This document shows, in pieces, positions 1-5,699 of a stretch of DNA of 5,699 nt (position 1 is its first letter; each line of letters begins with the position of its first letter). The translations under genes and the position numbers were made by a program. The stretch is from JAKPCT01 sp029553165. Lineage in GTDB: Bacteria > Bacillota > UBA4882 > UBA8346. The notes under the pieces were generated by a model. The model saw only the letters and a list, made by a program, of their open reading frames with translations, was not told the origin of the DNA and ran no database searches. The DNA lies in contig DAORZT010000098.1 in assembly GCA_035359995.1 (NCBI GenBank), positions 1 through 5,699 of the forward strand, written 5' to 3'.

Positions 1-1130
1 TCCAACAACGCCCGAAGCGCCAAGGCGGTATCCAGCGGATCGCTGGAATAGCCTGACCCAAATCCCCAGCCGCCGTCGGAGTTTTGATTTTGAATCAATC
101 GGTTAACTAATGTAGAAGTATCTTCATCATTACTAGCCAATAAAGAGGTTTTTCTTGAAATATGCTCAGTATTAGCTTGTTCGGGAAACTTACGTAACCA
201 GCCCCAATAATGTGAATATATTAATGAATATTCCGGAATATCTTTTAATAAATGTAAAGTTTCAGAAATACTGTTATAGACCAATGGGCTATTAATATAT
301 TTCTGCTGATAAGCTTCTTTTTCCAAATAATACAAACCCATTGATACTTCCCATAATGTCCAATTGTATCCTCTTAAAGCCCAAATAACCAAAGCAGATG
401 CATATAAATTACTGGCTTCACCTTGGTGTATTCCCCAACCACCATCATTATTAATATTTAACCTCAAATATTTAATAGCTTCCTTCAACTGGACATTGTT
501 AATGTCATATTCTTCTAATGCAACGCAGGCCCAAGCCGTACTAATATTGCTACCCCATCCTCCATCAGAACCTTGACTTGATAAAAGCCATGCTAAACCT
601 TTTTGAACCCCCGAATTATAAATTCCAAGAGCTTTAAATACTTTAAGAACCATAGCAGTCGTAATCACTTCCGACCCGTTGTTTCCCCATCCTCCATCCG
701 GGTTCTGGTTACTTTGGATAAAATTAATCCCATTAGCGGCTGTTGCTGAAGTTTTATCAACCTTTATTAACGATAAGCAAGCCAGGGCAGTCAGTCCTAC
801 ATCATTATTCCATGAACCATTGGAGTTTTGTCTGGCTGCGAGTTCGGTAGCGATATTTGAATTTTTGGTGGTCATTACATAATAGATTAGAGATGTCAGA
901 TTTTTTGGAACTATACGATTGATTTGATATTTAAGTAAGGTTGTATCCCGTCCGCTAAGTTCAAGAATATTGGCTGTCATAGCAGCAGATCTATAATCAA
1001 TTACTGTTTCATCATATAATGGATTTGTTCTCAAAAAATCCAAACTGGTTGCAGCCCATATTGGGCTGGCTGCCAAAAAGCACATAATCAATACAATAAT
1101 ATAAACTTGTTTTATTTTTGAAAAAAACAT
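1..1130 (-). CDS. Secreted prenyltransferase/squalene-oxidase repeat protein (3' end outside window)
   Basis: An uninterrupted frame of 376 codons starts at ATG 1130-1128 and runs off the left edge without a stop. The start is supported by an SD (GGAAGGTGG) five bases upstream. Residues 1-27 look like a signal peptide: basic start (KIK), hydrophobic core around 10-20, and a probable cleavage site after PIWA or PIWAA. Five QxxxGxW-type repeats follow, near residues 101-107 (QNSNGSW), 142-149 (QNPDGGWG), 186-193 (QGSDGGWG), 225-233 (NINNDGGWG) and 349-356 (QNSDGGWG), each followed by an Ala/Leu-rich helix. This is the hallmark of the alpha/alpha-toroid fold of terpene cyclases, protein prenyltransferase beta subunits and transcobalamin-like proteins. 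No DxDD cyclase acid motif is visible, and secretion argues against a squalene cyclase; a surface binding or scaffold role is inferred. The region around 255-340 lacks clear repeats. The missing C-terminus may carry a further domain. It is the last visible gene of the operon, 40 bases after the previous one. Confidence 0.88.
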   Translation of the reverse strand, partial: MFFSKIKQVYIIVLIMCFLAASPIWAATSLDFLRTNPLYDETVIDYRSAAMTANILELSGRDTTLLKYQINRIVPKNLTSLIYYVMTTKNSNIATELAARQNSNGSWNNDVGLTALACLSLIKVDKTSATAANGINFIQSNQNPDGGWGNNGSEVITTAMVLKVFKALGIYNSGVQKGLAWLLSSQGSDGGWGSNISTAWACVALEEYDINNVQLKEAIKYLRLNINNDGGWGIHQGEASNLYASALVIWALRGYNWTLWEVSMGLYYLEKEAYQQKYINSPLVYNSISETLHLLKDIPEYSLIYSHYWGWLRKFPEQANTEHISRKTSLLASNDEDTSTLVNRLIQNQNSDGGWGFGSGYSSDPLDTALALRALL

Positions 1131-1135
1131 AGCGG

Positions 1136-1144
1136 CCACCTTCC
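1136..1144 (-). promoter_or_regulatory. Ribosome binding site of the toroid-repeat gene
   Basis: The minus strand reads GGAAGGTGG, five bases before the ATG at 1130. It fixes this start and lies in the 40-base gap after the preceding small gene. No separate promoter or terminator is evident in that gap, which supports co-transcription. Confidence 0.7.
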
Positions 1145-1170
1145 AATCCTCAAATCTAAAAGACCTATAG

Positions 1171-1458
1171 TTATCTCCGATAAACATTTTTAAGACTAAA
1201 TATAATTACTACTAAAAAAAATAACAGCCAAAAACCAAATCCTATATAAGCGCCTTTACCAGTCAGATAACAGGCTCTGCCCCATACGGTTTTAAAATGC
1301 AATAACATTAACAATTGCCCCACCAAGAAAATTATTGAACCTATAACTATCATAAAAAAGATAACCTGAGTTCGTTTGTTTAATGCCAAACTTATTATCG
1401 CAAAAATAGCTATCACTATTAATCCCGCCCAAGATATTAATTCATAGATTTTTAACAT
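1171..1458 (-). CDS. Small membrane protein, paralog P1 of a four-member tandem family
   Basis: A 95-residue, very hydrophobic protein that I do not recognise. Predicted helices lie at about 5-26, 31-53 and 72-89, with a short basic turn (NKR) between the first two and a basic tail (KNVYRR). It shares with its three paralogs the LISW motif near residue 7, the block GSIIFLVGQLL at 40-50 and HFKT at 54-57. The segment between helices 2 and 3 (WGRACYLTGKGAY) is unlike that of the other copies. The start has a perfect SD (GGAGGT) seven bases upstream. By position it is equivalent to P3: the starts are 915 bases apart, the duplication offset. Positive-inside reasoning would put the variable loop outside and the tail inside, but this is weak because the loop is also basic. 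Function unknown. Confidence 0.8.
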   Translation of the reverse strand: MLKIYELISWAGLIVIAIFAIISLALNKRTQVIFFMIVIGSIIFLVGQLLMLLHFKTVWGRACYLTGKGAYIGFGFWLLFFLVVIIFSLKNVYRR

Positions 1459-1465
1459 TTAGATA

Positions 1466-1471
1466 ACCTCC
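1466..1471 (-). promoter_or_regulatory. Ribosome binding site of P1
   Basis: The minus strand reads GGAGGT, seven bases before ATG 1458, a textbook Shine-Dalgarno site. It contrasts with P2 just upstream, whose only good SD now faces a destroyed start codon. Confidence 0.75.
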
Positions 1472-1497
1472 AACGTTGTAATCATTTTCAATATTTA

Positions 1498-1761
1498 TTA
1501 TTGATTGTAATACTTTTCAATAACCCCAAAAATAACTACCCCCAAAAAAACTACCCAATAAATAAATCCCATATATAAATCAACATCATTCCCAGTAATA
1601 TAATGAAATCTTGCCCCTCGTATTGTTTTAAAATGTGTAACCAATATTAGCTGACTTACCAAAAAAAGAACCGAACCAGTAATTATCGAAAATAACACTA
1701 CCCATGAACGTATTTTTAAAAGGGTTAATACTGCTGAAACACCGAGAATGATCATTCCCAT
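1498..1761 (-). CDS. Small membrane protein, paralog P2, with damaged 5' end
   Basis: From ATG 1761 the frame encodes 87 residues with the family signature: LLKIRSW at 14-20, GSVLFLVSQLIL at 29-40, HFKTIR at 43-48, then ITGNDVDLYMGFIYWV and a third helix. It is closest to P4 in this last part, as expected from their equivalent position in the duplication. Homology continues upstream of ATG 1761 (ILDLLSW), but the ancestral start is gone. The codon matching ATG in P3 and P4 is ATC (1791-1789), and the codon matching their third codon is TAA (1785-1783). An SD (AAGGGAG, 1807-1801) still sits nine bases before the ATC. ATG 1761 has no SD of its own and shortens the first helix by about ten residues. 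The body has no frameshift, so it is either newly broken, or translated from ATG 1761 or a rare codon such as ATT 1782. Function unknown. Confidence 0.55.
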   Translation of the reverse strand: MGMIILGVSAVLTLLKIRSWVVLFSIITGSVLFLVSQLILVTHFKTIRGARFHYITGNDVDLYMGFIYWVVFLGVVIFGVIEKYYNQ

Positions 1762-1800
1762 CCAAGATAATAAATCAAGAATTTAAAAGATTTTTAATCA

Positions 1801-1807
1801 CTCCCTT
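1801..1807 (-). promoter_or_regulatory. Orphaned ribosome binding site of P2
   Basis: The minus strand reads AAGGGAG, nine bases before the ATC (1791-1789) that aligns with the start codons of P3 and P4. The surrounding sequence also aligns with the 2708-2746 region ahead of P4, so this is the inherited SD. It is too far from ATG 1761 to serve it directly. Confidence 0.5.
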
Positions 1808-1835
1808 TTCTTATATTTCGTTAATATTTTTTTAG

Positions 1836-2066
1836 CAAAGTGCAATGACCAAAACCCGACGTACTATTTGGATTATTTTAATTTCCATTCCAAACTAGTA
1901 ATCAGCTATAGTTTTATGCCGTCATCATCATCCCTGTTTTCACGGTCAAAACCAAAAATCAACCCACTTTGAGGTGTAACATATAAAAATGCTATGAATG
2001 ACCATCTCGACCTCTAGTCATCATTTTTTTGACTAGGTGTGAATTACAGTGTTAAGATTACCATTT
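1836..2066 (-). pseudogene. Decayed duplicate of the CBM9-like 3' end of the large gene
   Basis: This stretch between P3 and P2 is clearly homologous to the last ~240 bases of the large gene (2744-2984). On the minus strand, 1953-1918 encodes GFDRENRDDDDG, matching GFDLENRDDDDG at 2866-2831. In another frame 1895-1881 gives VWNGN, matching FWNGN, and 1865-1836 gives STSGFGHCTL, matching STLSFGQCTL. The frame changes by an extra base between 1918 and 1895, and by a missing base near 1996, where the PW codons became C-A-TAG (stop at 1994-1992). A further TAA follows VWNGN. Upstream similarity (AAATGG...GT.AT.CA) continues until it overlaps the stop codon of P3. With no start, two frame breaks and several stops it cannot encode the domain. 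It is the scar of a tandem duplication. Confidence 0.87.
2014..2036. repeat. Small 7-bp inverted repeat inside the CBM9 remnant
   Basis: CTAGTCA at 2014-2020 and TGACTAG at 2030-2036 are perfect inverted copies around a nine-base loop (TCATTTTTT). No T-tract follows the stem in the direction of the genes, so it is not a standard intrinsic terminator. It lies in degenerate sequence and may be chance. Confidence 0.3.
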
Positions 2067-2373
2067 AACCTTTTAGGTATTTTTTTATAGTCGCATAAAC
2101 GATTAACCCCAAAATCATTACCCAAGAAAAGTATTCAAAACACGCCTCAGGTACATTTCTTACGGTAGTATACTCCATAAAATGAAATCTTCCGAAAGAC
2201 CGTATGGTTTTGAAACGTAATAACATTAACAACTGCCCCGCTAAGAAAAGAAGGGAACCTAAAATTATTGTAAAAGGCACTAACCATGTTCGTACTTTTA
2301 GATACCCAAATATTGAAGAAATAATCACAATTATTATACCCATCCAAGAGATCAGATTTAGAATCTTAAACAT
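2065..2373 (-). CDS. Small membrane protein, paralog P3
   Basis: A 102-residue hydrophobic protein of the same unrecognised family. Predicted helices are at about 5-25, 31-53 and 81-96, with a basic turn (LKVRTW) and a basic tail (KKYLKG). Residues 1-58 are nearly the same as in P4, including LISW, GYLKVRTWLVPF, ILGSLLFL and LRFKTIR. Beyond residue 58 the loop (SFGRFHFMEYTTVRNVPEACFEY) is longer and different. The start has an AAGGAAAGG purine run immediately upstream and lies 28 bases after the P4 stop. Its stop codon overlaps the first bases recognisable as CBM9 remnant, so the C-terminal end sits on the duplication junction and the last residues may have been set by that event. Function unknown. 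Confidence 0.82.
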   Translation of the reverse strand: MFKILNLISWMGIIIVIISSIFGYLKVRTWLVPFTIILGSLLFLAGQLLMLLRFKTIRSFGRFHFMEYTTVRNVPEACFEYFSWVMILGLIVYATIKKYLKG

Positions 2374-2382
2374 CCTTTCCTT
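2374..2382 (-). promoter_or_regulatory. Ribosome binding site of P3
   Basis: The minus strand reads AAGGAAAGG directly before ATG 2373; the AAGGA part is at a usable four-base distance. It sits in the 28-base P4-P3 gap, too short for a separate promoter. Confidence 0.55.
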
Positions 2383-2401
2383 AAATTTAATTTGTGAAAA
2401 A

Positions 2402-2707
2402 TTATTTCCGCCCGTAATATAGCCGAATAGCTCCGATAATAACTATCGTAAAAACAATCACCCAATATATAAGTCCAATATATAAATCATGTACATTATT
2501 TACAGTAATGTAAGAAAAGGATCTCCCGCCTTGACGTATAGTTTTAAATCGTAATGCCAATAACAATTGTCCCACTAAGAAAAGAAGGGAACCTAAAATT
2601 GTCGCAAATGGAACTAACCATGTTCGTACTTTTAGATATCCAAATATTAAAGAAATAATTACAATTATTATACCCACCCAAGAGATCAGATCTAGAATCT
2701 TAAACAT
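2402..2707 (-). CDS. Small membrane protein, paralog P4
   Basis: A 101-residue hydrophobic protein, first of the four paralogs in transcription order and 36 bases after the large gene, so very likely translated from the same mRNA. Predicted helices are at about 5-25, 31-53 and 76-95. Conserved blocks are LISW (7-10), GYLKVRTWLVPF (23-34), LGSLLFLVGQLL (38-49) and RFKTIR (53-58). The loop QGGRSFSYITVNNVHDLY and the following GLIYWV resemble P2 rather than P3. The tail is basic (RLYYGRK). The start is set by a GGAGG SD six bases upstream and by alignment with P3. No catalytic motif is visible. A role as membrane partner or anchor of the neighbouring exported proteins is only a guess from position. 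Confidence 0.83.
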   Translation of the reverse strand: MFKILDLISWVGIIIVIISLIFGYLKVRTWLVPFATILGSLLFLVGQLLLALRFKTIRQGGRSFSYITVNNVHDLYIGLIYWVIVFTIVIIGAIRLYYGRK

Positions 2708-2713
2708 TCTTTT

Positions 2714-2718
2714 CCTCC
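2714..2718 (-). promoter_or_regulatory. Ribosome binding site of P4
   Basis: The minus strand reads GGAGG, six bases before ATG 2707, inside the 36-base gap after the large gene. The whole gap has a diverged copy at about 1792-1835. Confidence 0.7.
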
Positions 2719-2743
2719 ATTCGCTTGTATCTCATTAGTTTTT

Positions 2744-5699
2744 TTATTGTAAAGTGCATTGGCCGAAACTCAACGTACTATTCCAGTTATTAACGTTTCC
2801 ATTCCAAAACTGATAACCATCGATTGCCCCGCCATCGTCATCATCCCTGTTTTCCAGGTCAAAACCGATAGTCAATCCGCTTTTAGGAGTAATGTACAGG
2901 AGATGCCATGGAATGGCCAGCTCAACCGTATAACCGTCGCTGTTTTGCGACCAAGCATGTATCACGCCGGTAATATCCCCATTTGTCTCAAACAGATCTT
3001 TGTCATTGTAAAGTTTAATGTAACAGCGGTCAAACAGATCATAGTTATTCCCATGATTATGGTTTGCATCGATATAAACGACAATCCCGTCATCATCCTT
3101 ATAACCATATGAATCTCGGAATAAATTATTATCGATGACTTTAACTCCTACATAGAGATAATATTTGTCCCAGAGTAAACTAAAATTACAACTATTATCA
3201 TAAACACCGTAACTATTCCCAGCGATTCTTGATTGTATTTTCCATTCACCATCATCAAGCTTACCGTCGACAATTATGCCATAATCAGCCACGCGCTGCG
3301 CAAAAACCTTCTTTGTTTCCACTGGTTGCGGTGGTATTACAGGCGGATCCGAAGGAGGATCCGGATCTATAGGTATTGGGACCGTAGGCTCTGATGGTGT
3401 TGGCGGCATAGGCGGATCAGTAGCTTCCGGTTGTGGTTGTTCACCGGAAGGCTCCGGTACTTCCGGTACAGGAGGCTCATCCGGCTCAGGCGGAACTGGC
3501 TGTGGCGTAGGTGGACTTGGCGGTTCCGGCACCGGATCCGGATAATCCGGAAGTGGAGGCACCGGGGGATACGGTTGGTCTGGTTGCGGTATTGGTGGCG
3601 GGTTTGGCATCGGTGTTTGTGTTGGTGGAATTAATTGAGCATAAAAATCATGCAAAATGGCAAACGCCAATCCAGCGAGTAGGCCAGTCCAAAATGCAAA
3701 GGAAGCACCAATCACTCCAGCAGAAACTAAAAAGGCTAAACCTACTGCTATTATTGTTGAAATTACTTGAATAGCAATGAGCATTCCTAGATTATTTGAA
3801 TTGTTTATTATGTCACTTACTATTCCATAAAGATTATATAATACTGATAATATTGGTAAATCATTAAAACCTTTCTCGAGTAATTTATCTATTACGCTAG
3901 CAAGAGCAGTTAAAAATAAATTAAGATAATTAATAAACCCACCATTCAGCCCACCGGCAATCATATACGCCCCGGTTCCGTTTTCCGGATTTAAGGCGAT
4001 ATAACCGGTGCCAATCCAACCGTCAATGTTAACGTTTTGTTCGGGAATGGTAATCTCCTTACCGGATTGGACCAGGTTTTGAATGGTCGCTTTTAACTCG
4101 TAACCATACTGCAAATTGGGCAATACGGTATTAATATTTTCTCTGGTAATATGATATATCTTATTCCCTTGAAGATTTGCGGCGGATAAAATATGAATCG
4201 TGCTCACTCCACGCGCGCCAAACATGCTTTCCAGCACGTTTCCTTCAAGATAGGAACCGATAGAGCCACAGTTCATATTATATTCTTTGATTTTTTCACG
4301 ATCTCCGTCCCGGCTACAGACCGCATGAAGATCGCGATCTACATCAATGGAGATACCACCGGGGGAAACAGACCTGGGCATCCCAAATAAATAAGCTGTT
4401 TTAATTTCAAATGCGGTAATGGCTTCCGAGACCATTCGGATAGCCCGGGTTTTCGTAGTTTTTTCAAAAATTCCGTTATAGGTATCTAATGCGTGAAAAT
4501 AGCGCAGCCCGATGGTATGTAAAATATCGCTTTGCGTACCTTTTAAGCTGACATTTTCAAAATTATTGCTTTCTATGGCTTGTATTGTGTCGCCAATCGC
4601 TTGCTTTTTCCGGTTCAAATGTTCATTGACAACTTTTCCCGTATCAAGGGTTATCCCATAAACCGCGCCCGCCCGGATCATATTTTGAATTTGATCTATG
4701 GGTTCAGAAGCCAAGGTGGGATAGATAAATTCCATTGTCATGCTTTGCTCGGTTCCCAAACTAATCGGTTGCCCGGTTGCTTTAACTTCGTCGTCCACCA
4801 TAATCTGCGGCTTTACTTTGATCAAATAAGCCGGTAGACTAGTCAAAAATTCTTCAGGCTCGTTTGGTGTCCCGTCCGGGTGAGGTTTCGGCAAGTATGA
4901 CTCCAATATCGCTTCATCTTCAGGAGTTGCCGCTACATACCGAATAGTCAACTTACGGCTGCCCAATTCGGGGATAGTCGCGGTAAAACTACAACTTGTT
5001 GAATTAAAATAACTAATGTCTTCAATGGTTATCCGTAGAGATTGGCGGTAACTATTGTCCAAGGCCGCCATTTCTTTTTGAACTGATTGGACCTGATAAG
5101 GAAGGCCTAAAGGTAATACCGCATACTTTTGAGGAACAATGCTCCGTGAACCAATGATTTCTTCCACGGTTGCATTAGACATTTCGGATTGAATATAGTT
5201 ATAAACGGAAGCATAGTACTTTTTAATGGTTTCGGTGAAAAGCTCTTGATCAATATTGGATAGCGCATTTCCATTGTCATGAACAATTAACTTTTGCTCG
5301 AATCGTGATGTAAACTCTTGTTTATCGAAAGGAATCTTTGAAGCGATATCAATCCCCGGTTTTTCTTCATATTCTTTAAAACTTGGATCCATTGGTGCCC
5401 AAGCTTTACCGGCCTGAGCCACTGAAGAACCATGATAATGAGTTAACGGTATATAAGCCTCTACCCATACATGTTCCTTCTCTAAAAAAGCAACTTTATC
5501 TCCAATCAATAAGCCTTTCGATGGAATGCCATTGGTTGCGAAAAAATTCAGCGCTGAGCGATCGTCTTCAATCCCAACCCAGTTCTTAACCTGCTCAAAC
5601 GGAATCCGTACCACCCCATAAACATACCTACACGGAATCCCCGCAGCCCTCAACAAGGCCATTAACAGCGAGGCTTGGTCAAAGTCGTTCCCCGACTTC
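2744..5699 (-). CDS. Large transglutaminase-like / Pro-rich / CBM9-like surface protein (5' end outside window)
   Basis: The frame is open to the right edge, so the first internal Met (5662) is not the true start; 984 codons are visible. Visible residues 1-104 are the second half of a transglutaminase-like core. The helix with LLRAAGIPCRYVYG is typical, His76 (HVWVEAY) and Asp104 (APMDPSF) fit the catalytic His and Asp, but the nucleophile position in SGNDFDQAS is Asp5, not Cys. A long middle region I cannot name ends near GTGYIALNPENGTGAYMIAGG. Residues 637-690 are strongly hydrophobic and Gly/Ala-rich, possibly two membrane helices. Residues 691-792 are Pro-rich with many acidic spacers, typical of an extended linker. 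Residues 797-984 form a CBM9-like domain with VDGKLDDGEW near its start and NRDDDDGGAIDG, FWNG and SFGQCTL at its end, a family that binds sugars in secreted enzymes. The N-terminus, including any signal peptide, is not visible. Catalysis is doubtful; surface binding is the more cautious reading. Confidence 0.88.
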   Translation of the reverse strand, partial: KSGNDFDQASLLMALLRAAGIPCRYVYGVVRIPFEQVKNWVGIEDDRSALNFFATNGIPSKGLLIGDKVAFLEKEHVWVEAYIPLTHYHGSSVAQAGKAWAPMDPSFKEYEEKPGIDIASKIPFDKQEFTSRFEQKLIVHDNGNALSNIDQELFTETIKKYYASVYNYIQSEMSNATVEEIIGSRSIVPQKYAVLPLGLPYQVQSVQKEMAALDNSYRQSLRITIEDISYFNSTSCSFTATIPELGSRKLTIRYVAATPEDEAILESYLPKPHPDGTPNEPEEFLTSLPAYLIKVKPQIMVDDEVKATGQPISLGTEQSMTMEFIYPTLASEPIDQIQNMIRAGAVYGITLDTGKVVNEHLNRKKQAIGDTIQAIESNNFENVSLKGTQSDILHTIGLRYFHALDTYNGIFEKTTKTRAIRMVSEAITAFEIKTAYLFGMPRSVSPGGISIDVDRDLHAVCSRDGDREKIKEYNMNCGSIGSYLEGNVLESMFGARGVSTIHILSAANLQGNKIYHITRENINTVLPNLQYGYELKATIQNLVQSGKEITIPEQNVNIDGWIGTGYIALNPENGTGAYMIAGGLNGGFINYLNLFLTALASVIDKLLEKGFNDLPILSVLYNLYGIVSDIINNSNNLGMLIAIQVISTIIAVGLAFLVSAGVIGASFAFWTGLLAGLAFAILHDFYAQLIPPTQTPMPNPPPIPQPDQPYPPVPPLPDYPDPVPEPPSPPTPQPVPPEPDEPPVPEVPEPSGEQPQPEATDPPMPPTPSEPTVPIPIDPDPPSDPPVIPPQPVETKKVFAQRVADYGIIVDGKLDDGEWKIQSRIAGNSYGVYDNSCNFSLLWDKYYLYVGVKVIDNNLFRDSYGYKDDDGIVVYIDANHNHGNNYDLFDRCYIKLYNDKDLFETNGDITGVIHAWSQNSDGYTVELAIPWHLLYITPKSGLTIGFDLENRDDDDGGAIDGYQFWNGNVNNWNSTLSFGQCTLQ

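Larger units (their letters stand above)
1150..2065 (-). repeat. Tandem duplication unit B (diverged copy)
   Basis: This unit carries the CBM9 remnant, the damaged P2 and P1 in the same order and spacing as unit A. The lower boundary is inferred from unit length, because the sequence after the P1 stop is too diverged to place it. The duplication is old: coding parts of the small genes are well diverged and the CBM9 part is broken. Confidence 0.75.
2066..2984 (-). repeat. Tandem duplication unit A (about 915 bp)
   Basis: On the minus strand this unit holds the last ~80 codons of the large gene, the 36-base gap, P4 and P3. Its copy is unit B immediately downstream. Landmark offsets between the units are 918 (AAAT of ETNG), 913 (GFD of CBM9), 916 (P4 start versus ancestral P2 start) and 915 (P3 start versus P1 start). 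Boundaries are by eye and good to perhaps 10-20 bases. Confidence 0.8.

Noticed and set aside
1..1130. Alpha-2-macroglobulin/complement-type thioester domain, which shares the toroid fold
   Set aside because: No GCGEQ-like thioester motif is present in the visible residues, and the QxxxGxW repeats fit the prenyltransferase/squalene-oxidase pattern better.
1775..1801. Short leader peptide from GTG 1801 for reinitiation into P2
   Set aside because: The frame is only eight codons, the purine run is too close to the GTG to act as its SD, and it is better explained as the inherited start region of P2.
1810..1838. Promoter-like TTGCTA, 17 bases, TATAAG on the minus strand ahead of P2
   Set aside because: The -35 is weak, the -10 would place the transcript start on top of the SD, and the same sequence aligns with the ordinary gap before P4 (TACAAG there), so it is more likely drift in a non-promoter region.
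2014..2036. Intrinsic terminator after P3
   Set aside because: The 7-bp stem is AT-rich, the T run is in the loop and not after the stem, and genes on the same strand continue downstream.
2147..2347. Second minus-strand frame of 66 codons overlapping P3
   Set aside because: P3 is supported by an SD and three paralogs; the overlapping frame has neither.
2759..3112. Plus-strand frame of 117 codons opposite the CBM9-like domain
   Set aside because: The minus-strand frame carries recognisable CBM9 motifs and continues from the large gene; the plus frame has no recognisable content.
3431..3774. Open plus-strand frames rich in Arg/Trp or Val/Ala opposite the Pro-rich linker
   Set aside because: They are the antisense of repeated Pro codons (TGG, CGG); the low-complexity composition and lack of an SD mark them as shadows.

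Overview
The window is a bacterial accessory region of low to moderate GC. Every recognisable gene lies on the minus strand, with short gaps and good Shine-Dalgarno (SD) sites, so it reads as one operon running from high to low coordinates. Strong GGAGG-type SDs and AT-rich codon use would fit a Firmicutes-like host, but nothing here fixes the taxon. Both outer genes are cut by the window edges.

Layout in transcription order. (1) 5699-2744: the 3' 984 codons of a large, probably surface-exposed protein. It has a transglutaminase-like core whose nucleophile position is Asp instead of Cys, a long middle region, a hydrophobic segment that looks like a helical hairpin, a ~100-residue Pro-rich linker and a C-terminal CBM9-like carbohydrate-binding domain. 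(2) 2707-2402 and 2373-2065: two small proteins (P4, P3) of an unrecognised family with three predicted membrane helices. (3) 2066-1836: a decayed copy of the 3' end of the large gene, with stops and frameshifts. (4) 1791/1761-1498 and 1458-1171: two more members of the small family (P2, P1); P2 has lost its ancestral start. (5) 1130-1: the 5' 376 codons of a secreted protein built from prenyltransferase/squalene-oxidase type repeats, continuing past the left edge.

The main discovery is that the middle of the operon is a tandem segmental duplication of about 915 bp. Each unit holds the end of the CBM9 domain, the intergenic region and two small membrane genes. Offsets between equivalent landmarks are nearly constant (913-918). 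One unit still serves the large gene; in the other the CBM9 end is now a pseudogene while the small genes persist. The 5' halves of P3 and P4 are far more alike than their 3' halves, a mosaic pattern suggesting gene conversion.

How the parts might work together is inference: a cell-surface module combining a possibly non-catalytic transglutaminase-like, carbohydrate-binding protein with a secreted alpha/alpha-toroid protein, accompanied by an expanding family of small membrane proteins. No RNA gene, CRISPR array, insertion sequence or convincing terminator was seen.
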